64,000 bases of DNA from Uliginosibacterium sp036017065 (GTDB taxonomy: Bacteria > Pseudomonadota > Gammaproteobacteria > Burkholderiales > Rhodocyclaceae). The stretch is from contig NZ_JAYXHR010000001.1 in NCBI RefSeq assembly GCF_036017065.1, forward strand, positions 186,001-250,000, read 5' to 3'. Made by a program: the position numbers and the translations under genes. Numbering within the stretch: position 1 is the first letter of the stretch; every line of letters starts with the position of its first letter. Below the pieces are notes generated by a model. It was not told the origin of the DNA, made no database searches, and was given only the letters and a program-made list of their open reading frames with translations. Shown piece by piece: positions 41,131-50,095 of this stretch.

Positions 41131-43218
41131 TCAGGCTTCGGTGCCGCCGGACAGGTCCTGCAGCAGGATTTCCTGCGCCGCGCGCGGTGCGCCGCGGGTG
41201 ACGCGACGACGGTAGTTGCCGTCGCCATCCATCTCCCAGCTCTGGCTGTTGTCCATGAGGTAGGGCTTGAGGCCTTCCTTCATGACGCGGCGCTTCAGGC
41301 GTGCGTCCAGGACCGGGAAGGCCACCTCGATGCGGCGGAAGAAGTTGCGCTCCATCCAGTCGGCGCTGGACAGGTACAGCTTCTCCTCGCCGTCGGCATG
41401 GAACCAGAAGATGCGGGTGTGTTCGAGGAAGCGGCCGACCACTGAACGTACGCGGATGTTCTCCGACAGCCCGGCGACGCCGGGACGCAGCGCGCAGGGG
41501 CCGCGCACGACGAGATCGATCTCCACGCCGGCCTGCGAGGCCTCGTACAGCGCCTGGATGGTCTGCGGCTCCAGCAGGGCATTCATCTTGGCGATGATGT
41601 GCGCCTTGCGACCCGCGCGCGCGATCTCCGCCTCGGCGTGGATCAGCGCCACGATGCCCGGTTGCAGGCTGAACGGCGCCTGCAGAAGATGGGTCAGGCT
41701 TTCCGCGTGGCCCAGGCCGGTGAGCTGCTTGAACACTTCATGGACGTCGGCACCGATTTCCTCGTTGCAGGTCATCAGGCCGAAGTCGGTGTAGAAGCGG
41801 GTGGTGCGCGGGTGGTAGTTGCCGGTGCCCAGGTGCAGGTAGCGGCGCAGCAGGCTGTTGCCACGGCCGTCGTCCTCGCGGCGCACGATCAGCAGCATCT
41901 TGGCGTGGGTCTTGTAGCCGAACACGCCATACACCACGTGCGCGCCGGCTTCCTCCAGGCGTGCGGCCCAGTTGATGTTGGCTTCCTCGTCGAAGCGCGC
42001 CATCAGCTCGACCACCACGTTCACTTCCTTGCCCTTGCGCGCGGCGCGCAGCAGTTGCTCCATCAGCACCGAGTCGGTACCGGTGCGATACACCGTCATG
42101 CGGATGGCCAGCACCATGGGGTCATCGGCGGCGGCGCGCAGCAGGTCGATGACCGGCTGGAAGCTCTGGAAAGGGTGGTGCAGCAGGATGTCCTGCTTGC
42201 GGATGGCGGCGAACAGGTCGGCGCGCTTGCCGAAACCACGCGGCAGCGCCGGCTGGTGGGGGCGGTACTTCAGGTCGGGGCGGTCCACCCAGTCCGGCAC
42301 CTGCATCAGGCGCACCAGGTTCACGATGCCGGGCACCCGGTAGAGTTCTTCGCGCTCCAGGCCGAACTGCTTGAGCAGGAAGTCGCTCATGGCGATCGAG
42401 CAGTTGTCGGCCACCTCCAGGCGCACCGAGTCGCCGAAGTTGCGCTGCTGCAACCCGCCCTGCAGGCTGACGCGCAGGTCCTTCACTTCTTCCTCGTCGA
42501 CGAACAGGTCGCTGTTGCGGGTGACGCGGAACTGGTAGCAGCCCAGCACGTTCATACCCGGGAACAGGTCGCCGACGTGGGCGTGCAGGATGGAGGAAAA
42601 GAACACGAAGCCGTGGTCGATGCCGGTCAGCTCCTTGGGCAGGCGTACGACGCGGGGCAGGGCGCGCGGTGCCTGCACGATGGCGCTGTCGCAGTTGCGG
42701 CCGAAGGCGTCGCGGCCTTCCAGTTCCACGGCGAAGTTCAGGCTCTTGTTGAGCACGCGGGGGAACGGGTGGGCCGGGTCCAGCCCCACCGGCGTCAGCA
42801 CCGGCATGACGTCGCGGAAGAAGTACTCGCGGATCCATTCGCGTTGCGCATCGGTCCACAGCGGGCGACGCAGGAAGGCGATGCCTTCCTCGGCCAGCGC
42901 GGGCAGTATCTGGTCGTTCAGCAGGCTGTACTGGTCGGCGACGATGCTGTGCACCTCGCGGGTGATGCGCTGGTACAACGCCTGCGCCGCGCTCGCCAGC
43001 GGGCTGGACTTCAGCTGCTCCTTGACGCCCGCCACGCGGATCTCGAAGAACTCGTCGAGGTTGCTCGACACGATGCAAAGGAACTTCAGCCGCTCCAGCA
43101 GCGGCACGCGCTCATCGGCCGCCTGGGCCAGCACGCGGCGCTGGAAGGCCAGCAGGGACAGCTCGCGATTGATCAGGGTGTCGGAAGAAGCCGTCGGGAG
43201 AGTCTCTGCGTGCGCCAT
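41131..43218 (-). CDS. ppk: Polyphosphate kinase 1
   Basis: A 695-residue PPK1 that reversibly makes polyphosphate from ATP. The autophosphorylated His is His438 in GYKTHAKMLL and the second His is His469 in GTGNYHPRTTRF. The N-terminal LINRELSLLAFQRRVL and all core segments are intact. The ATG at 43218 gives MAHAETLP; the frame stays open far upstream, but that is the antisense of ppx. A three-half-site Pho box lies about 65-90 bp upstream, so phosphate limitation probably induces the gene. Confidence 0.96.
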   Translation of the reverse strand: MAHAETLPTASSDTLINRELSLLAFQRRVLAQAADERVPLLERLKFLCIVSSNLDEFFEIRVAGVKEQLKSSPLASAAQALYQRITREVHSIVADQYSLLNDQILPALAEEGIAFLRRPLWTDAQREWIREYFFRDVMPVLTPVGLDPAHPFPRVLNKSLNFAVELEGRDAFGRNCDSAIVQAPRALPRVVRLPKELTGIDHGFVFFSSILHAHVGDLFPGMNVLGCYQFRVTRNSDLFVDEEEVKDLRVSLQGGLQQRNFGDSVRLEVADNCSIAMSDFLLKQFGLEREELYRVPGIVNLVRLMQVPDWVDRPDLKYRPHQPALPRGFGKRADLFAAIRKQDILLHHPFQSFQPVIDLLRAAADDPMVLAIRMTVYRTGTDSVLMEQLLRAARKGKEVNVVVELMARFDEEANINWAARLEEAGAHVVYGVFGYKTHAKMLLIVRREDDGRGNSLLRRYLHLGTGNYHPRTTRFYTDFGLMTCNEEIGADVHEVFKQLTGLGHAESLTHLLQAPFSLQPGIVALIHAEAEIARAGRKAHIIAKMNALLEPQTIQALYEASQAGVEIDLVVRGPCALRPGVAGLSENIRVRSVVGRFLEHTRIFWFHADGEEKLYLSSADWMERNFFRRIEVAFPVLDARLKRRVMKEGLKPYLMDNSQSWEMDGDGNYRRRVTRGAPRAAQEILLQDLSGGTEA

Positions 43219-43281
43219 GGCCGTGTCTCGATGAGTGTGCGGAGAGGCTGCGCCTTGCAGCCTGGAGGTGCCCTGGATACT

Positions 43282-43310
43282 GTGACATTTTAGTGACAAC
43301 TTCATGACAG
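43282..43310 (-). promoter_or_regulatory. Pho box with three PhoB half-sites before ppk
   Basis: On the leftward strand CTGTCAT (43310-43304), TTGTCAC (43299-43293) and ATGTCAC (43288-43282) repeat at exactly 11 bp, with 4-bp spacers GAAG and TAAA. The consensus Pho box is CTGTCAT plus a 4-bp AT-rich spacer plus CTGTCAY. A TATCCA -10-like element (43279-43274) follows toward ppk at a distance that fits PhoB-activated promoters. Confidence 0.75.
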
Positions 43311-43349
43311 ACGACAGGGCGGTTAAATCCTGCCTGTTCCGTGTGTCGC

Positions 43350-43380
43350 TTGCATTTCGCCGTCGGGAGCGAGTGATAAA
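43350..43380 (+). promoter_or_regulatory. Candidate ppx promoter
   Basis: TTGCAT (43350-43355) and TGATAA (43374-43379) are 18 bp apart on the forward strand, about 65 bp before the ppx ATG. The assignment rests on consensus matching only. Confidence 0.35.
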
Positions 43381-43443
43381 CTCGGCCGGCTCGCCCGTTG
43401 CAGTGGCATTACTGGCATTACTACTAACCCCCGGTGTCTCCTG

Positions 43444-44946
43444 ATGTTCCAGAAACTCGTCTGCGCGGTCGATCTTGGTTCCAACAGTTTCCGCCTTCTC
43501 GTCGGGCGGATCGTTGGTGACCAGATCTATCCCCTGGACGGCCTGAAGGAGTCGGTACGACTGGCCGCCGGCCTGGGAAGCGACAAGCAGCTGGACGCCG
43601 CCGCCCGCGAGCGCGCCCTGGAAGCGCTGCGCCGTTTCAACGAACGCATCCGCAACCTGCCGCCGGACGCCGTGCGCGCCGTGGCGACCAATACCCTGCG
43701 GGTTGCCAAGAACGCGCCGCAATTCCTGCTGGAAGCGGAGGAGGCGCTGGGCTTCCCGATCGAAGTCATCGCCGGCCGTGAAGAGGCCCGCCTCATCTAC
43801 GTCGGCGTCGCCCATACTTTGCCCGACCCGACCTTGCAGCAACTCGTGGTGGATATCGGTGGCGGTTCCACGGAGTTCATCATCGGCCGCAATTTCGAGC
43901 CGATCCAGCTGGAGTCGCTGTACATGGGGTGCGTGGGCTACAGCCTGCGCTACTTCCCGGGCGGCTACATCGAGAAGCAGGGGCTGAAGGAAGCCGAGCT
44001 CGCCGCGCGCAACGAACTGCAGGCGATTGCCAACCCGTACCGGGAAACCGGCTGGGACCAGGCTGTCGGCTCCTCCGGTAGCGCCAAGTCGATTGCCGAT
44101 GTGCTGGAGCAGAGCGGCTGGTCGTCGGGTGGCATCACCCGTGAAGGCCTGGAGAAGCTGCGCAGCCACATGCTGCGCGCCGGGCACGTGGACAAGCTGG
44201 ACCTGCCCGGCATCAAGGGTGACCGCCTGCCGGTGTTCGCCGGTGGCTTCTCCATCCTTTACGCGCTTTTCAAGGAATTCGACCTGGAACACATGGTGTT
44301 CTCGGACGGGGCGCTCCGCCTGGGCGTGCTCTACGACCTGCTGGGCCGCTATCACCGCCACGACCTGCGCGACGCCACGGTGCAGGCATTCCGCCGGCGC
44401 TACCAGGTGGATGTCGCCCAGGCCGACAGCGTGTCGGCGCTGGCGCTGGCGCTGTTCGCCCAGCAGTGTGCAGGCTGTGAGGAAGAGTTCGCCAACGACC
44501 GCCGCTTCCTGGACTGGGCCGCACAGCTGCACGAGATCGGCCTGTCGGTGGCGCATTCGAGCTACCACAAGCACACCGCCTACATCCTGGGCAACGCCGA
44601 CATGCCGGGTTTCTCGCGCATGGACCAGGGGCGGCTCGCGCGCCTGGCGCTGGCTCACCGCGGCAAGCTGGAGCGGGTGCAGAGCCTGGACCCGGAAAGC
44701 ACCGACTGGCTGCTGATCCTGTGCCTGCGCCTCGCCTGCATCGTGCATCGTGCGCGCAGCCATGCAGCACCTCCGCCCCTGCGCCTGCAGCGTGACGGCC
44801 AGGGCTTCATGCTGGCGGCGCCGCAGCACTGGTTGCAGGAATCGCCGCTGACCCACGCGGCCCTGCAGGAAGAGCAACAGCACTGGGCCCGGCTGGGCAA
44901 AGGCTTCCGCGTGAAGGCCGAGCGCGCCGTCGCCGCCGCCGGCTGA
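43444..44946 (+). CDS. ppx: Exopolyphosphatase
   Basis: A 500-residue Ppx/GppA phosphatase of the ASKHA fold. Phosphate-binding segments are AVDLGSNSFRLLVGR near the start and VVDIGGGSTEFIIGR. The C-terminal HD-like domain includes LHEIGLSVAHSSYHKHTAYIL. It hydrolyses terminal phosphates of polyphosphate and is divergent from ppk, the enzyme it opposes. It ends 16 bp before mlaE, so the two may be cotranscribed. Confidence 0.95.
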   Translation: MFQKLVCAVDLGSNSFRLLVGRIVGDQIYPLDGLKESVRLAAGLGSDKQLDAAARERALEALRRFNERIRNLPPDAVRAVATNTLRVAKNAPQFLLEAEEALGFPIEVIAGREEARLIYVGVAHTLPDPTLQQLVVDIGGGSTEFIIGRNFEPIQLESLYMGCVGYSLRYFPGGYIEKQGLKEAELAARNELQAIANPYRETGWDQAVGSSGSAKSIADVLEQSGWSSGGITREGLEKLRSHMLRAGHVDKLDLPGIKGDRLPVFAGGFSILYALFKEFDLEHMVFSDGALRLGVLYDLLGRYHRHDLRDATVQAFRRRYQVDVAQADSVSALALALFAQQCAGCEEEFANDRRFLDWAAQLHEIGLSVAHSSYHKHTAYILGNADMPGFSRMDQGRLARLALAHRGKLERVQSLDPESTDWLLILCLRLACIVHRARSHAAPPPLRLQRDGQGFMLAAPQHWLQESPLTHAALQEEQQHWARLGKGFRVKAERAVAAAG

Positions 44947-44962
44947 AGCCATCGTCCATCGC

Positions 44963-46102
44963 ATGCAGACGGATCCGGCCACAACCGGTAGCACACATCG
45001 CAAGACGCCTGGCATCGAGCGCCATGCCGACAGGTGGGTGCTGCGTGGCGACTGGACACTGCAGTCGCTGTGCCCGCGCCTCAAATGGATCCGCAGCCAG
45101 CTGCGCTCGGCCAATCCCGACGCGGCCTGGGATCTCTCCGACGTGGGACGTCTTGACAGTTTCGGCGCGCTGCTGCTGTGGAAGGCCTGGGGCCTGCGGG
45201 AGCCCGCCGAACTGGTCCTCGCAGCGGGCTTGCAGACGGCCTTCGACCGCATCCGCGCTGAAGCCGATGTGCCGCCGCCGGTCCGGCAGCTGGACCTGCT
45301 GGCACCGGTCGCGAGGCTGGGTGACAAGATCCTGCGCGGCGGGTATGCCATCCAGCATTTCGTGGCGATGGTGGGGCAGGTCGTCATCGAGGCCGCACGG
45401 CTGCTGCAGAACCCGGCGCGTACGCCTCTGCGCGAGGTGTCCGCCACGCTCTACAAGGCCGGCATCACCGCCTTGCCGATCGCCGCGATGCTGGGCTTCC
45501 TCATCGGCCTGGTGCTGGCCTACCTGATGGCGTTCCAGTTGCGCAACTTCGGCGCCGACGTGTTCATCGTCAACCTGCTGGGCATCGGCATCATCCGCGA
45601 GATCGGTCCAGTGCTGGTGTCGGTGCTGGTGGCCGGGCGTTCCGGATCGGCGTTCACCGCACAGATCGGTGTCATGCGCGTCACGGAGGAAATCGACGCG
45701 CTGTCCGCGATGGGCGTGTCGCGCCACCAGCGGCTGATACTTCCCAAGCTGGTGGCGATGGTGATCGCCATGCCGCTGCTGGTGCTGTGGACCTCGGTGG
45801 CGGCGCTGCTCGGTGGGGCTCTCGTCGCGCAGTTGCAGCTCGACATCGACATGGGCTTCTTCGCCGAGACGCTGCAGCGCGTGGTGCCGGTGGAGAACCT
45901 CTACATCGGTCTCGTCAAGGGCTCGCTGTTCGGCGCGGCCATCGCGCTGGTGTCCTGTCACTACGGCCTGCGGGTCCAGCCCAATACGGAGAGCCTGTCC
46001 GCCAACACCACCAAGTCCGTGGTGGTGGCCATCTCCGCCGTGATCCTCCTCAACGCGCTGTTCGCGGTGGCCACGCGCGGCATGGGAATGCCCGGACGAT
46101 GA
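44963..46102 (+). CDS. mlaE: MlaE-type lipid ABC permease with N-terminal STAS-like domain
   Basis: A 379-residue protein. Residues about 15-110 look like a STAS/MlaB-type domain (WVLRGDWTLQSL, WDLSDVGRLDSFGALLL) and the rest is an MlaE permease with about five membrane segments (ALPIAAMLGFLIGLVLAYLM and following; EIGPVLVSVLVAGRSGSAFTAQIGVMRVTEEIDAL is the family core). In E. coli the STAS protein MlaB is separate; here it is fused. The stop overlaps the mlaF start (ATGA). Confidence 0.88.
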   Translation: MQTDPATTGSTHRKTPGIERHADRWVLRGDWTLQSLCPRLKWIRSQLRSANPDAAWDLSDVGRLDSFGALLLWKAWGLREPAELVLAAGLQTAFDRIRAEADVPPPVRQLDLLAPVARLGDKILRGGYAIQHFVAMVGQVVIEAARLLQNPARTPLREVSATLYKAGITALPIAAMLGFLIGLVLAYLMAFQLRNFGADVFIVNLLGIGIIREIGPVLVSVLVAGRSGSAFTAQIGVMRVTEEIDALSAMGVSRHQRLILPKLVAMVIAMPLLVLWTSVAALLGGALVAQLQLDIDMGFFAETLQRVVPVENLYIGLVKGSLFGAAIALVSCHYGLRVQPNTESLSANTTKSVVVAISAVILLNALFAVATRGMGMPGR

Positions 46103-46863
46103 GTGCCGCGACGGACATCGTCGAGTTGTCGGGCGTGTGGACGCGACTGGGCCACGACTGGGTGCACCGCGACGTGAACCTCACCGTGAGGCAGGGCGAG
46201 TTGCTGGCGCTGGTCGGCGGTTCCGGTGCCGGCAAAACCACGCTGCTGCGCCACATCATCGGCCTAACGCGGCCGGCACGCGGCAGCGTGAGCCTGTTCG
46301 GCGAGCCGCTGCGTGCGGGCAACCGCGCGGCGCGGCAGGCGCGGCGGCAACGTTTCGGCGTGCTGTTCCAGCATGGCGCGCTGTTCTCCGCGCTCACCGT
46401 GTACGACAACGTGGCCTTTCCGTTGCGTGAGTTCGGTGGCCTGCACGAGGATGAAATCCGCAGCCTCGTCATGAGTCGTCTCGCCCAGGTGGAGCTGGAG
46501 CCGCGTCATGCCCGCCTGATGCCCGCGCAGCTTTCCGGCGGCATGGTCAAGCGCGTGGCGCTGGCCCGCGCGCTGGCGCTGGAACCCGAGCTGCTGTTGC
46601 TGGACGAACCCACTGCGGGGCTGGACCCGGACCGCAGCGCGAGTTTCGTGAAACTCATCCGCTCCCTGCATGCCCAACTGGGATTGACGATGGTGTTCGT
46701 GACGCACGACCTGGAGACCTTGTCCGCGCTGGCCAGCCGGGTCGCCGTCATGGCTGAACACCGTATACTCGTCGCGGGGACACTGGAGGAGGTGTATCGC
46801 TTCGATCACCCCTTCGTAAAAAACTTCTTCCGCGTCCGCGCAGCGGGCGAGCGGGAGGTCTGA
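46099..46863 (+). CDS. mlaF: MlaF-type lipid ABC transporter ATPase
   Basis: A 254-residue ABC ATPase. The Walker A motif is GGSGAGKTT (40-48), the signature is LSGGMVKRVALARAL, and Walker B is LLLLDEPTAGLDP. The GGMVKR form of the signature is typical of MlaF/MCE ATPases. It powers lipid movement by the MlaE-MCE complex. The gene overlaps mlaE by 4 bp, and mlaD starts 2 bp after its stop. Confidence 0.92.
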   Translation: MSAATDIVELSGVWTRLGHDWVHRDVNLTVRQGELLALVGGSGAGKTTLLRHIIGLTRPARGSVSLFGEPLRAGNRAARQARRQRFGVLFQHGALFSALTVYDNVAFPLREFGGLHEDEIRSLVMSRLAQVELEPRHARLMPAQLSGGMVKRVALARALALEPELLLLDEPTAGLDPDRSASFVKLIRSLHAQLGLTMVFVTHDLETLSALASRVAVMAEHRILVAGTLEEVYRFDHPFVKNFFRVRAAGEREV

Positions 46864-46865
46864 GA

Positions 46866-47798
46866 ATGGAAAACCGCGCCTACGCGCTCATCGTCGGCAC
46901 CATCACCCTGCTGCTCGGCATCGGCCTTGCGGCGGCCCTGTGGTGGATGACGTCCGGGGGTGGCAACACCACGGAATACATCATCGAATCGCCGCGCAGC
47001 GTGAGCGGCATCAACCGCCAGGCCGTGGTGCGCTTCCGTGGCATCCGCGTCGGCAAGGTGTCGAAGATCGAACTGGACCGTGCGCGTGCCGGCCACGTGC
47101 TGATCCATGTCGAAGTGATGGACGACACGCCGATCACCCGCGCGACGCGCGCCAAGGTCGGCTTCCAGGGCATCTCCGGGATGGGGCACATCCAGCTGGA
47201 TGACGACGGCAGCGACCCGCAGCCGCTCGAACGCCCTGCGGGGCAACCGCCGCGCATCGCCCTGCAGTCGAACATGGTCGACCAGCTGACCCAGAGCGGG
47301 CAGGACATCGTCGCCAAGCTGCAGACCACGACCGACCGCCTCAACCAGGTGCTGAGTCCTGAGAACGTGGACCGCATCACGCGTAGCCTGGACAACCTCG
47401 CGCGCAGTTCCGCCCACGTCGAGCGCACGCTGGCACAGACCCCGGCGCTGATCGCCGACCTGCGCCGTTTCAGCTCCGCGCAGAATGCCGAACAACTGCA
47501 GGCCACGCTGACCAACCTGCGCCAGCTGTCGCAGCAACTGCCGCAAGCCATCGAGTCGTGGAACCGCGCGCTCGGCCGCGTCGAGGCCGCAGGTGGCCGC
47601 ATCGACCGGCTGGGCGGCGAACTGCAGCAGAACCTGTCCAGCGAGACGCTGCCGCGCGTCAATGACCTGGTCGAGGACCTGCAGACGACCTCCACCCGTC
47701 TCAACAGCCTGATCGAAGAACTGGAACGCAGCCCGCAAATGCTGGTGGTCGGTCGCGAGGCGACGCGGCCCGGGCCTGGCGAGGGCGCTACGCGATGA
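46866..47798 (+). CDS. mlaD: MCE (MlaD-like) protein with long C-terminal helical region
   Basis: A 310-residue protein with one N-terminal membrane anchor (about 7-28), a single MCE domain (about 38-120; VRFRGIRVGKVSKIELD, GFQGISGMGHIQL), and a long, mostly helical C-terminus (about 135-290). E. coli MlaD is only about 180 residues. The helical extension resembles the needle part of long MCE proteins and could bridge toward the outer membrane. The end overlaps the lipoprotein gene (ATGA). Confidence 0.88.
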   Translation: MENRAYALIVGTITLLLGIGLAAALWWMTSGGGNTTEYIIESPRSVSGINRQAVVRFRGIRVGKVSKIELDRARAGHVLIHVEVMDDTPITRATRAKVGFQGISGMGHIQLDDDGSDPQPLERPAGQPPRIALQSNMVDQLTQSGQDIVAKLQTTTDRLNQVLSPENVDRITRSLDNLARSSAHVERTLAQTPALIADLRRFSSAQNAEQLQATLTNLRQLSQQLPQAIESWNRALGRVEAAGGRIDRLGGELQQNLSSETLPRVNDLVEDLQTTSTRLNSLIEELERSPQMLVVGREATRPGPGEGATR

Positions 47799-48424
47799 CT
47801 ACACCTGACACGTATTCCCTGTCTTCTCCCGCCGCCACGGCAGGCTTGCGCGCCAGCGCGCGTGGCGTGCTGCTGGCGTTGTCGCTGGCCGTGGCAGGCT
47901 GCGGCAGTCTGCAGCCTGCGCCCGTCGTGACGCAGCATGACCTGGGCGGCCTGTTCGACGTGGGCGGGACGCGCAGCCCGGTGCCGTTGCGCACGCTCAA
48001 CGTCACGGCGCAGCCGCTGGTGTCCGGTACCGGCATGCAGTACCGCGAGGTCGCGCAACCCACGCGGCGTGCTGTCTATGCGCAGAACCGCTGGGCCGCG
48101 CCGCCGGCGGCAATGGTGGAACCCGCGCTGCTGCGGCTGCTGGCGGTGGATGGTGGTGGCAGTTGCCGTCTGCAGCTGAGCCTGGCCGAGTTCATCATCG
48201 AGGTGGATGCGCAGGGCCAGAGCCGTGCCCGCATCGCAGCCGACCTGCGCTTGCTGGACGCCCGTGGGGTCAACGCCCAGATGCACAGCCTCGATGTCAG
48301 CGAGCCACTGGCCCGCACCGCCCCGGCGGAAGGCGCGCAGGCCATGCGTCGCGCGGTGCAGCGGCTTGGCGATGGCGTGGCCGCGTGGCTGGCAGGCGAC
48401 GCGGGACGCGCCTGCAAGACCTGA
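47795..48424 (+). CDS. ABC transport auxiliary lipoprotein (PqiC-like)
   Basis: A 209-residue lipoprotein with lipobox LAVAGC about 36 residues in. The mature part fits the family of ABC-type transport auxiliary lipoproteins (PqiC-like): a domain with MQYREVAQPTRRAVYAQNRWAAPPAAMVEPALL. It is coupled to mlaD by an ATGA overlap and probably serves as the outer-membrane partner of the MCE needle. No MlaC-like shuttle gene is present, so this replaces the soluble-carrier design of E. coli Mla. Confidence 0.8.
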   Translation: MTTPDTYSLSSPAATAGLRASARGVLLALSLAVAGCGSLQPAPVVTQHDLGGLFDVGGTRSPVPLRTLNVTAQPLVSGTGMQYREVAQPTRRAVYAQNRWAAPPAAMVEPALLRLLAVDGGGSCRLQLSLAEFIIEVDAQGQSRARIAADLRLLDARGVNAQMHSLDVSEPLARTAPAEGAQAMRRAVQRLGDGVAAWLAGDAGRACKT

Positions 48425-48437
48425 TCGGCGGCGCGCC

Positions 48438-49205
48438 GTGGCGCTGATCGACACCCATCTGCACCTGGATGCCGCCGAGTTCGACGGCGATCGCGAGGCG
48501 GTGATTGCCCGAGCCGGCGCCGCCGGTGTGACGCGGCTGGTGTTGCCCGCAGTGTTGCCCGCCAATTTCGACGCCGTGCGCGATCTGGCGCGACGCCTGC
48601 CCGGCAGCGTCCATGCCTACGGCATCCATCCCCTGTATGTCGGTCGCGCCAGCGAAACCGACATCGCGACGCTGGAAGCACGCCTCGCGGACGGCGACGC
48701 GGCGGCAGTTGGCGAGATCGGCCTGGATGGTTACGAGGCCGAGCCCGATCCGGCGCGGCAGGAATGGTTCTTCAACGAGCAGTTGCGGCTGGCGAAGCGC
48801 TTCGACCTGCCGGTGATCCTTCACGTTCGACGCGCCCAGGACAGGGTGCTCAAGTACCTGCGCCGGCACGGGTCGCATCGCGGCATTGCGCACGCCTTCA
48901 ACGGCAGCCCTCAGCAGGCGCGCACGTTCATCGACCAGGGCTTCAAGCTGGGTTTCGGTGGCGCCATGACGTTCAGCGGCTCGACGCGGATACGCGCACT
49001 GGCGGCAAGCCTGCCGCTGGAGAGCATCGTCCTGGAGTCCGACGGGCCGGACATCCGGCCGGCGTGGGCGCAGGACGTACCGAACGAGCCCGCCAACGTG
49101 GCGCGTTTCGCGCAGGAGCTGGCGGCGTTGCGCGGCATCACGGTGGAGGAGGTGGCGAGGGCCACGACTGCCAACGCCTGCGAGGCGCTGGGCCTGGCGG
49201 CGTGA
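48438..49205 (+). CDS. tatD: TatD family metal-dependent hydrolase
   Basis: A 255-residue TIM-barrel hydrolase. Metal ligands are visible as H7 and H9 (DTHLHLD), Glu in GEIGLDG, His in ILHVRRA, His in HAFNG and Asp in ESDGPD. Family members act as deoxyribonucleases or quality-control nucleases. GTG at 48438 is the start. In many betaproteobacteria it follows pilZ directly; here the ppk-ppx-mla block lies between. Confidence 0.9.
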   Translation: MALIDTHLHLDAAEFDGDREAVIARAGAAGVTRLVLPAVLPANFDAVRDLARRLPGSVHAYGIHPLYVGRASETDIATLEARLADGDAAAVGEIGLDGYEAEPDPARQEWFFNEQLRLAKRFDLPVILHVRRAQDRVLKYLRRHGSHRGIAHAFNGSPQQARTFIDQGFKLGFGGAMTFSGSTRIRALAASLPLESIVLESDGPDIRPAWAQDVPNEPANVARFAQELAALRGITVEEVARATTANACEALGLAA

Positions 49206-49235
49206 CGGATCGCGATGGCGCGTATCGCACCAACC

Positions 49236-49311
49236 GGTTTCAGCGGCGAAGGTTTCCGCAGCCAAGGATTCAGCACGACCAGGTTTCAGCAGTGACGGTT
49301 TGAACAGCAAG
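49236..49311 (+). repeat. Five imperfect tandem copies of a 15-16 bp unit
   Basis: Units begin GGTTTCAGC, GGTTTCCGC, GGATTCAGC, GGTTTCAGC and GGTTTGAAC at 49236, 49251, 49266, 49282 and 49297, with lengths 15, 15, 16, 15 and 15. The array fills most of the tatD-ydfG gap and ends 8 bp before the ydfG start. It is non-coding on the forward strand. Confidence 0.75.
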
Positions 49312-49319
49312 CAGGAGAA

Positions 49320-50075
49320 ATGATGATTGCATTCGTGACCGGCGCGACAGCCGGATTCGGCGCTGCCATCGTGCGGCGTTTCGTGCAGGAGGGGCATCGC
49401 GTGGTGGCCCTGGGGCGGCGTGCCGACCGGCTGGAGGCCCTGCGGGCCGAGTTGCCCGCTGGCAGCGTCCATATCGTGGAACGGGACGTGCGCGACAACG
49501 CGGCGGTGGAGCAGGTGGTGGCCAGCTTGCCGGCGGATTTCGCCGCGGTGGATGTGCTGGTCAACAACGCCGGGCTGGCCCTGGGGCTGGAGGGCGCGGA
49601 CAAGGCGCTGCTGGACGACTGGGAGCGCATGGTCGACACCAACATCAAGGGTCTGATGTACGTGACCCGTGCCTTGCTGCCCGGCATGGTGGCGCGTGGT
49701 CGCGGCCATGTGCTGAACCTGGGTTCGGTGGCGGGCGCCTACCCGTACCCGGGTGGCAATGTGTATGGAGGCACCAAGGCTTTCGTTCGCCAGTTCTCGC
49801 TGAACCTGCGGGCCGACCTGGTGGGCAAGAACATCCGCGTCACCGACATCGCGCCCGGCCTGTCGTCCGGCACGGAGTTCTCGCAGGTGCGCTTCCACGG
49901 CGACGAAGGCAAGGCCGCGAAGGTGTATGAGGGCACGCAGTCGCTACAGCCCGAGGACATCGCGGAGTCCGTGTACTGGGCGGCCAGCCTGCCGGCGCAT
50001 GTGAACATCAACATCATCGAGCTGATGCCGGTGACCCAGGCGTTCTCGCCGTTTGCGGTGGTGCGTGAGGGTTGA
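49320..50075 (+). CDS. ydfG: NADP-dependent 3-hydroxy acid dehydrogenase (YdfG-like SDR)
   Basis: A 251-residue classical short-chain dehydrogenase. The cofactor motif is TGATAGFG (7-14), NNAG is at 82-85, and the catalytic residues are Ser136, Tyr149 and Lys153 (YGGTK). The sequence follows YdfG, which oxidises L-allo-threonine, serine and 3-hydroxypropionate. A GGAGA ribosome-binding site precedes two adjacent ATGs; the first is used. A terminator follows at 50096. Confidence 0.9.
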   Translation: MMIAFVTGATAGFGAAIVRRFVQEGHRVVALGRRADRLEALRAELPAGSVHIVERDVRDNAAVEQVVASLPADFAAVDVLVNNAGLALGLEGADKALLDDWERMVDTNIKGLMYVTRALLPGMVARGRGHVLNLGSVAGAYPYPGGNVYGGTKAFVRQFSLNLRADLVGKNIRVTDIAPGLSSGTEFSQVRFHGDEGKAAKVYEGTQSLQPEDIAESVYWAASLPAHVNINIIELMPVTQAFSPFAVVREG

Positions 50076-50095
50076 GTGGTAGACCAGCGCCAGAC

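Noticed and set aside
43219..45447. Very long leftward reading frame continuing upstream of ppk across the whole ppx region
   Set aside because: It is the antisense of ppx and of the start of mlaE, kept open by high GC content. The PPK homology begins only at 43218, and ppx on the other strand is a complete conserved protein.
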